Positions 1 to 5,021 of a stretch of DNA of 9,591 nucleotides are shown here, in pieces. Within the stretch, counting starts at the first letter, position 1. Each line of letters starts with the position of its first letter. This stretch comes from an uncultured Blautia sp. (lineage in GTDB: Bacteria > Bacillota > Clostridia > Lachnospirales > Lachnospiraceae). A program made the position numbers and the translations under genes. The stretch covers positions 1 through 9,591 of the forward strand of contig URYM01000053.1 of the NCBI GenBank assembly GCA_900552095.1, read 5' to 3'. Below the pieces are notes generated by a model. The model was given only the letters and a program-made list of their open reading frames with translations. It was not told the DNA's origin and searched no databases.

Positions 1-19
1 AGATGTGTATAAGAGACAG
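1..19 (+). other. Nextera transposase adapter (mosaic end), not genomic
   Basis: The first 19 bases, AGATGTGTATAAGAGACAG, are exactly the Tn5 mosaic end used in Nextera libraries. They are untrimmed adapter. Translated in the frame of the first gene they give a spurious start, Met-Cys-Ile-Arg-Asp-Arg, which must not be taken as the protein N-terminus. Genomic sequence begins at base 20. Confidence 0.97.
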
Positions 20-20
20 A

Positions 21-449
21 GCCTGCATTGTAACCGACACACAGATGGGAAAATCAGGGATCAATAAAAAGGCGCTGGCCAGATTCGGAGGGGAAGTATA
101 CTGCTTTATGTCTGATGAGGATGTGGCGGCGAAGGCAAAGGAAAAAGAGAGTACCCGGGCCACGGTCAGTATGGATAAGGCGGCGGAACTGGACAGACCT
201 CTGATCTTTGCCATTGGAAATGCGCCTACCGCTCTGATCCGTCTCTATGAGCTGATTACAGAGGGAAAATTAAGGCCGGAGCTGATTATCGGCGTCCCGG
301 TTGGCTTTGTCAATGTGGTGCAGTCAAAAGAACTGATCATGCAGACCGATGTGCCCTATATTGTGGCCAGAGGAAGAAAAGGCGGAAGCAATATTGCAGC
401 CTGTATCTGCAACGCGCTGCTCTATGGGATTGATAACAGAAGGGACTGA
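21..449 (+). CDS. cbiC: Precorrin-8X / cobalt-precorrin-8 methylmutase, 3' part (N-terminus missing)
   Basis: This enzyme moves the C-11 methyl group to C-12 of the corrin ring, turning (cobalt-)precorrin-8 into (cobyrinate) hydrogenobyrinate, in the cytoplasm during vitamin B12 synthesis. The visible 142 residues carry the family's conserved blocks: VTDTQMGKSGINKKAL near the cut end, then AIGNAPTAL, GVPVGFVNVVQSKE and the C-terminal RGRKGGSNIAACICNALLY. The family is about 205-215 residues long, so roughly 65 N-terminal residues are missing, including the region with the catalytic histidine (His43 in CobH). The loss comes from library fragmentation at the adapter, not from a pseudogene. The first genomic codon is at 21 and the stop is TGA at 447-449. 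The anaerobic (CbiC) name is chosen because the window looks clostridial; the sequence alone does not separate CbiC from CobH. The next gene starts 6 bases later in the same frame. Confidence 0.93.
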   Translation, partial: ACIVTDTQMGKSGINKKALARFGGEVYCFMSDEDVAAKAKEKESTRATVSMDKAAELDRPLIFAIGNAPTALIRLYELITEGKLRPELIIGVPVGFVNVVQSKELIMQTDVPYIVARGRKGGSNIAACICNALLYGIDNRRD

Positions 450-455
450 GAAAGT

Positions 456-1325
456 ATGTTTGGAGAGTGCCACGCCCATCTTTTCATGAATGGGACAGAC
501 TATAAAAAGGCGGTCATGGACCATAAGGGTCACCCGGCGGAGAGTCTGGTGCGTGCTCATCTGAAGGCGTATCAGGACAGAGGAATCACTTATGTGAGGG
601 AAGGCGGGGATCCTTACGGTGTTTCCGCTCTTGCCAGGGAACTGGCGCCGGAGTACGGGATCACGTATCGAACCTCGCTTTTTGCCGTTCACAGGAAGGG
701 GCGTTACGGCGGAATCGTGGGTTTTGCCTATGAAGACAGCAGAGAATATGCAGCTCTGGTAAGAAAAGTGAAAGCGCTGGGCGGTGATTTTATTAAGATC
801 ATGACTACCGGAATCATGGATTTTAAGACGGATCACACTCTGACCTGCGCAAGTCTTCCGGCAGAGGAAATCCGGGAACTGGTACATATTGCCCACGAGG
901 AAGGGCTGGCTGTCATGACTCACACCAACAGTGCCAGAGGAGTGCAGAGGGCGGCGGAGGCGGGGGTGGACTCCATTGAGCATGGAAATTTTCAGGACAG
1001 GGAAAGTCTGGACTGCCTGGCTGAATCCGGCGCGGTCTGGGTACCTACCTGTGTGACAGTGAAAAATCTGATCGGCTGCGGCCGTTTTTCGGATGACATC
1101 CTGAAACGGATTTACCGAGGATTTCAGGAAAATCTCAGGTATTTTTATAAAAAAGGAGGACAGGCAGCCCTGGGGAGCGATGCGGGGGCATATCAGGTAC
1201 TCCACGGCCAGGGACTTCTGGATGAATATGAGGCTTTTTCGGAGACGCTTCTGCCGCAAACCGGAAGGGAAGAACTGGATCAGTGGCTGAAAAGGGGAGA
1301 GGCAGAGATCCGGAAAAAATTTTGA
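456..1325 (+). CDS. Metal-dependent amidohydrolase, compact TIM-barrel form
   Basis: A 289-residue hydrolase of the amidohydrolase superfamily; the substrate is unknown. Metal ligands can be placed in barrel order: H6 and H8 (ECHAHLF), K114 (FIKIMTTG, the probable carbamylated bridging lysine), H156 (VMTHTNS), H176 (SIEHGN) and D242 (LGSDAG). The pattern HxH-K-H-H-D suggests a binuclear site like that of prolidase/imidazolonepropionase-related members. The usual N-terminal beta-sandwich strands (about 50-60 residues before HxH) are absent: the protein starts five residues before the first histidine. An upstream start is impossible because the cbiC TGA at 447-449 lies in the same frame, two codons before this ATG. 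The ribosome site is modest (AAGGGA at 439-444). Its position 6 bases after cbiC suggests co-transcription with corrinoid genes, but a role in B12 metabolism is only inferred. No clear terminator hairpin was seen after the stop. Confidence 0.85.
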   Translation: MFGECHAHLFMNGTDYKKAVMDHKGHPAESLVRAHLKAYQDRGITYVREGGDPYGVSALARELAPEYGITYRTSLFAVHRKGRYGGIVGFAYEDSREYAALVRKVKALGGDFIKIMTTGIMDFKTDHTLTCASLPAEEIRELVHIAHEEGLAVMTHTNSARGVQRAAEAGVDSIEHGNFQDRESLDCLAESGAVWVPTCVTVKNLIGCGRFSDDILKRIYRGFQENLRYFYKKGGQAALGSDAGAYQVLHGQGLLDEYEAFSETLLPQTGREELDQWLKRGEAEIRKKF

Positions 1326-1347
1326 TTTGAGTTCTGTGATAAAATAC

Positions 1348-1376
1348 TTGCAAGGTGTGGGATAATTTGTTAAAAT
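1348..1376 (+). promoter_or_regulatory. Probable sigma-A promoter of the cooS operon
   Basis: A -35 box TTGCAA (1348-1353, 4 of 6 to consensus), a 17-base spacer and a -10 box TAAAAT (1371-1376, 5 of 6) lie about 50 bases before the cooS start. The region is AT-rich compared with the genes around it. The -35 sits inside an 8-base palindrome, CTTGCAAG (1347-1354). This makes cooS the first gene of a new transcript rather than a continuation of the cobalamin genes, although readthrough cannot be excluded. Confidence 0.6.
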
Positions 1377-1384
1377 CAAAACGA
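1367..1384. promoter_or_regulatory. Possible Rex-type operator overlapping the -10 box
   Basis: The half-site TTGTTAA at 1367-1373 matches one arm of the clostridial Rex (NADH/NAD+ sensing repressor) consensus TTGTTAA-N4-TTAACAA. The second arm (1378-1384, AAAACGA) matches at only 4 of 7 positions. The position over the -10 would fit repression. An NADH-responsive switch would suit an operon encoding an NAD(P)H-linked oxidoreductase, but a single good half-site in AT-rich DNA can arise by chance. Confidence 0.25.
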
Positions 1385-1423
1385 TAACGAATATTATTAT
1401 TATACATACAAGGAGGAAATCAC

Positions 1424-3322
1424 ATGAGCTCATGTTCAACCTGTTCCAGCTGTTTCGGCAGCAAGACCTGCGCCAGCGCAGATAAACCCCTTGAGGCTTT
1501 TATCCGGGAACTTCCCATGGAAACTTCCCATCACCGTGTAGACAGCCAGTCTACCAAATGTGGTTTCGGCCTGCAGGGCGTCTGCTGCCGTCTCTGTGCC
1601 AACGGACCCTGCCGGATCACCCCCAAGTCTCCCAGAGGAATCTGCGGTGCGGATGCGGATACGATCGTTGCCCGCAATTTTCTGCGCGCAGTAGCCTGCG
1701 GAAGCGGATGTTATATCCATATTGTGGAGAATACAGCGCTGAACTTAAAGAACACTGCTCTGGCAAAAGGAAATATCCGTTCTGAGGAGTCTTTAAACCG
1801 TCTGGCAGAGGTTCTGGGAATTACCGGTACCGACAAGTACGATCTGGCAGTAAAAGTAGCTGACGCTGTTCTTGCCGACCTGTATAAGCCGGATTATGTG
1901 CAGATGGAACTGATCGAGAAGCTGGCATATTCTCCCCGGCTGAAAGCCTGGAAAGAACTGGGGATCATGCCCGGAGGCTCCAAGTCTGAGGTTTTTGCCG
2001 GAGTAGTAAAATGTTCCACCAACTTAAACTCTGATCCCATGGATATGCTGGTACACTGCCTGAAGCTGGGAATCTCCACAGGCGTATACGGGCTTATGCT
2101 GACGAACCTGTTAAATGATATTCTTCTGGGCGAGCCGGAGATCCGTTTTGCCCCGGTGGGCCTTAATGTGATCGATCCGGATTATATCAACGTGATGATC
2201 ACCGGACATCAGCATTCCATGTTTACTTATATTCAGGATCGTCTGACCGATGAGGATGTGGTGGAGAAGGCGAAAGCAGCCGGAGCAAAAGGGTTCAAAC
2301 TGGTTGGCTGTACCTGTGTAGGACAGGATCTTCAGCTGAGAGGCGCCCATTATACAGAGGTATTCCCGGGACATGCGGGAAATAACTATACCAGCGAGGC
2401 AATCCTGGCGACGGGCGCCATCGACGGTGTGCTGTCTGAGTTTAACTGTACACTTCCGGGAATTGAGCCGATCTGCGATGCGCTGAAGATCAAGCAGATC
2501 TGTATTGATGACGTGGCAAAGAAGAAAAATGCAGAGCTGATTCCCTTCAACTTTGAGACCAGAGTGGAAGACGGGGAAAAGATCATTGATGAACTGATCG
2601 AGGCATACAAAGAGCGCCGCGGGCAGGTGGAGCTGCGCCTGATGCCGGAGCACGGAAATAAAAATACGCTGACTGGTGTATCTGAACTGTCCCTGAAGAA
2701 ATTCCTGGGTGATTCCTGGAAACCGCTGATCGATCTGATCGTTTCCGGAAAGATCAAAGGTGTTGCCGGCGTGGTGGGATGTTCTTCTGTGGCATACGGC
2801 CATGATACGCTGACGGTGGAACTGACCAAAGAACTGATCAAGAGAGATATTATTGTTCTTTCTGCAGGCTGTTCTTCAGGAGGAATTGAAAACTGCGGCC
2901 TTATGACTCCGGAAGCTGCCGAACTGGCAGGGCCGGGATTAAAAGAGGTGTGCAAGTCTCTCGGTATTCCGCCCGTACTCAATTTCGGCCCCTGTCTGGC
3001 GATCGGCCGTCTGGAGATGGTGGCTACTGAGCTGGCCCGGGAGATCGGCATTGATATTCCTCAGCTTCCTCTGGTGCTGTCCGCAGCCCAGTGGCTGGAA
3101 GAGCAGGCTCTGGCGGACGGTGCCTTTGGCCTGACGCTCGGTCTGCCTCTGCACCTTGGCGTGCCGCCCTTTATCACCGGCAGTCCTCTGGTAACGAAGG
3201 TACTCACCGAGGATATGAAAAATATTACCGGCGGTCAGGTGATCGTAGATGCGGATGCCGTATCTGCAGCGGACAAGCTGGAAGCTATTATTGAGGAGAA
3301 GAGAAAAGGACTGCAGATCTAA
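1424..3322 (+). CDS. cooS: CooS-family anaerobic carbon monoxide dehydrogenase-like protein (divergent active site)
   Basis: A 632-residue homologue of the Ni-Fe-S CO dehydrogenase catalytic subunit, normally a cytoplasmic homodimer interconverting CO and CO2. D-cluster cysteines C46 and C54 and B-cluster cysteines C55, C58, C63 and C74 are present (KCGFGLQGVCCRLC). C-cluster ligands align as H262, C298, C342, C453, C483 and C524 (FGPC), including the Ni-binding cysteine. The C-terminus follows the family closely (LPLHLG, FITGSPLV, ITGGQVIVD). Differences from Carboxydothermus CooS-II, aligned by eye from memory, are CO2-site His93 to Gly93, Lys563 to Gln561, and relay His96 and His102 to Cys96 and Glu102, with His99 kept. 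GICCTGNE reads GCTCVGQD, GCNN reads GCSS, and SCVDNSR reads PCLAIGR. An extra N-terminal run C4-C7-C10-C16 is present. The start has a strong AAGGAGG at 1410-1416, 7 bases before ATG. The fold is secure; CO activity is doubtful. Confidence 0.92.
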   Translation: MSSCSTCSSCFGSKTCASADKPLEAFIRELPMETSHHRVDSQSTKCGFGLQGVCCRLCANGPCRITPKSPRGICGADADTIVARNFLRAVACGSGCYIHIVENTALNLKNTALAKGNIRSEESLNRLAEVLGITGTDKYDLAVKVADAVLADLYKPDYVQMELIEKLAYSPRLKAWKELGIMPGGSKSEVFAGVVKCSTNLNSDPMDMLVHCLKLGISTGVYGLMLTNLLNDILLGEPEIRFAPVGLNVIDPDYINVMITGHQHSMFTYIQDRLTDEDVVEKAKAAGAKGFKLVGCTCVGQDLQLRGAHYTEVFPGHAGNNYTSEAILATGAIDGVLSEFNCTLPGIEPICDALKIKQICIDDVAKKKNAELIPFNFETRVEDGEKIIDELIEAYKERRGQVELRLMPEHGNKNTLTGVSELSLKKFLGDSWKPLIDLIVSGKIKGVAGVVGCSSVAYGHDTLTVELTKELIKRDIIVLSAGCSSGGIENCGLMTPEAAELAGPGLKEVCKSLGIPPVLNFGPCLAIGRLEMVATELAREIGIDIPQLPLVLSAAQWLEEQALADGAFGLTLGLPLHLGVPPFITGSPLVTKVLTEDMKNITGGQVIVDADAVSAADKLEAIIEEKRKGLQI

Positions 3323-3334
3323 GGAGGAATCAGC

Positions 3335-3778
3335 ATGAAGCGAATCTTTATCGATCCATCTAAGTGCGATGGCTGCAAGAGCTGTTCCCTGGCCTGCATG
3401 CAGGCTCATCGGGAAACTCCGGGAACCATCTATGACCTGGATCTGACAGATCCGAAGAATCAGTCCCGCAATTTCATCAAAAGTGACGGCAAGGGGGGAT
3501 ATATTCCCCTGTTCTGCCGCCACTGCAAGGATGCGGGCTGTGTAAATGCCTGCATGAGCGGTGCTCTGACCAAAGATCCTGAGACTGGTCTTGTAAAATA
3601 TGACAGAACAAAATGTGCAGGCTGCTACATGTGTGTGATGAACTGCAAGTTTGGGATTCCCCAGCCGGATGTCTCTTTGCACTATATGGTAAAATGTGAT
3701 TTCTGTGAGGGCATTTCTGACACACCCAGCTGTGTGAAGGCCTGTCCCACCGGAGCCATTTACGTAAAGGAGGTGTAG
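3335..3778 (+). CDS. cooF: CooF-type ferredoxin-like electron transfer protein, four [4Fe-4S] clusters
   Basis: A 147-residue soluble iron-sulphur protein that should carry electrons between CooS and the flavoprotein encoded next. Sixteen cysteines fall in four groups: C11-C14-C17-C21, C61-C64-C69-C73, C94-C97-C100-C104 and C121-C124-C133-C137. This is the CooF/HycB/DmsB-type arrangement for four cubane clusters. There is no signal peptide, Tat motif or membrane segment, so it acts in the cytoplasm. It starts 12 bases after cooS with AAGGAGG at 3321-3327, which begins inside the cooS stop codon, 7 bases before ATG. The spacing implies coupled translation with CooS. It is shorter than classical Rhodospirillum CooF (about 190 residues). 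No hydrogenase genes lie next to it, so the partner is more likely the FAD oxidoreductase than a membrane hydrogenase. Confidence 0.9.
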   Translation: MKRIFIDPSKCDGCKSCSLACMQAHRETPGTIYDLDLTDPKNQSRNFIKSDGKGGYIPLFCRHCKDAGCVNACMSGALTKDPETGLVKYDRTKCAGCYMCVMNCKFGIPQPDVSLHYMVKCDFCEGISDTPSCVKACPTGAIYVKEV

Positions 3779-3780
3779 CG

Positions 3781-5013
3781 ATGGGGGAATATGTGATCAT
3801 CGGAGCGGGAGCGGCCGGAATCAAGGCGGCGGAACAGCTGCGCAAGATGGATAAGGAAAGCGGAATTACGATGGTGTCTGTGGACGGCCATGTGCATTCC
3901 CGCTGTATGCTGCACAAATATCTCGGCCATGAGCGTACGGTGGAGGGGATTAATTTTGTTCCGGAGGATTTTTTTGAGAAAAATCAGATCCGCTGGGTGA
4001 AAGAGAAGAAAGTGGAGTCCGTAAAGCCGGAAGAAAAACAGGTGATCCTGGAAGGCGGAGAAGGGATTCCCTACAACAAGCTTCTTATCGCCACCGGAGC
4101 AGCTTACTTTATTCCGCCTATTCCGAATTTCCGGGAGGCGAAAAACGTTTATGGATTCAGGGACTTCTCCGACGCGAAGGCTATGGATGAGGCGGTGGAA
4201 GGAAAGAAACGGGTCTTTATCGTGGGATCCGGGCTGGTTGGTCTGGATGCAGCTTCTGCGCTCTGCCACAGAGGGTATGAGGTAGGCATTGCCGAGATGG
4301 CAGGGAGGGTGATGCCTCTCCAGACAGATGACCATGCGGCTTCGTTATATCAGAAGGCTTTTGAGGAAGCCGGATGTACGTTTTATCTGGGAATTGGAGT
4401 AACTGGTTCCAGAATGGATGAAGAGGGAAATCTGACGCATGTGATCCTCTCGGACGGCAGAGAGATCCCCTGTGATGTGGTGATGGTTGCGGCTGGTGTA
4501 CGTCCCCAGATTGGATTTCTGGAGGGAAGCGGCATGGAAACAGGACGCGGGATAGAAGTGAATGAGTATCTGGAGACCAGTATTTCCGATATTTATGCGG
4601 CTGGCGATGTAACCGGACTTTCCGGTGTCTGGCCGGATGCTTTTATTCAGGGAAGAACAGCAGCCATGAATATGGCGGGAGAAAAAACGGTGTATGAGAA
4701 ACCCTATCCCTTTAAGAATACCAGCAGTTTCTTTGGTATTACCATGCTGTCTCTGGGCAAGCTGGATCCCATTCCGGAGGGAGCTGTGGTGGAGACGGAA
4801 GAGAACCGCGGCACTTATAAAAAGGCGATTCTTCTGGATGGAAAGCTGCAGGGACTTCTGATTCAGGGGGATATTTCCAATACGGGAATTTATCTGGAAC
4901 TGATTAAAAACCAGATTGACATAAGCGGCTTGAAAAAGTCGGTTTTTGATCTGTCTTATGCGGATTTCTTCCATATAAATGAAGAGACAGGAGCATTTTC
5001 CTATCAGGAGTAA
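3781..5013 (+). CDS. FAD-dependent NAD(P)H oxidoreductase of the CooS-CooF unit
   Basis: A 410-residue pyridine nucleotide-disulphide oxidoreductase-fold flavoprotein, probably passing electrons between NAD(P)H and CooF. The FAD-binding GAGAAG is at residues 8-13, the ATG motif LLIATGA at 101-107, the NAD(P)-binding GSGLVG at 149-154 and the second FAD contact IYAAGDV at 271-277. The C-terminal domain covers about 305-410. The redox-active CxxxxC of disulphide reductases is missing. One cysteine, C42 (HSRCMLHKYL), sits near the position of the single catalytic cysteine in NADH oxidase and CoA-disulphide reductase. The family also resembles rubredoxin and nitrite reductase NAD(P)H domains. The gene starts 2 bases after cooF, with its AAAGGAGGTG ribosome site (3766-3775) inside the last cooF codons, so it is part of the same operon. 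NADH versus NADPH cannot be decided here. Such a flavoprotein next to cooS-cooF is a known arrangement, often labelled FNOR. Confidence 0.88.
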   Translation: MGEYVIIGAGAAGIKAAEQLRKMDKESGITMVSVDGHVHSRCMLHKYLGHERTVEGINFVPEDFFEKNQIRWVKEKKVESVKPEEKQVILEGGEGIPYNKLLIATGAAYFIPPIPNFREAKNVYGFRDFSDAKAMDEAVEGKKRVFIVGSGLVGLDAASALCHRGYEVGIAEMAGRVMPLQTDDHAASLYQKAFEEAGCTFYLGIGVTGSRMDEEGNLTHVILSDGREIPCDVVMVAAGVRPQIGFLEGSGMETGRGIEVNEYLETSISDIYAAGDVTGLSGVWPDAFIQGRTAAMNMAGEKTVYEKPYPFKNTSSFFGITMLSLGKLDPIPEGAVVETEENRGTYKKAILLDGKLQGLLIQGDISNTGIYLELIKNQIDISGLKKSVFDLSYADFFHINEETGAFSYQE

Positions 5014-5021
5014 AAGATTTT

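Noticed and set aside
447..455. TGA between cbiC and the amidohydrolase as a selenocysteine or recoded codon
   Set aside because: The CbiC C-terminus is complete at this point and no SECIS-like hairpin is evident directly after the TGA; an ordinary stop explains it.
324..1439. A long minus-strand open frame across cbiC, the amidohydrolase and the cooS promoter region
   Set aside because: It is antisense to two genes with clear family motifs, and its translation resembles no family I know.
4930..4959. Possible promoter for topB inside the flavoprotein gene (TTGAAA, 18-base spacer, TCTTAT)
   Set aside because: The -10 matches only 4 of 6 and the site is in coding sequence; too weak to call.
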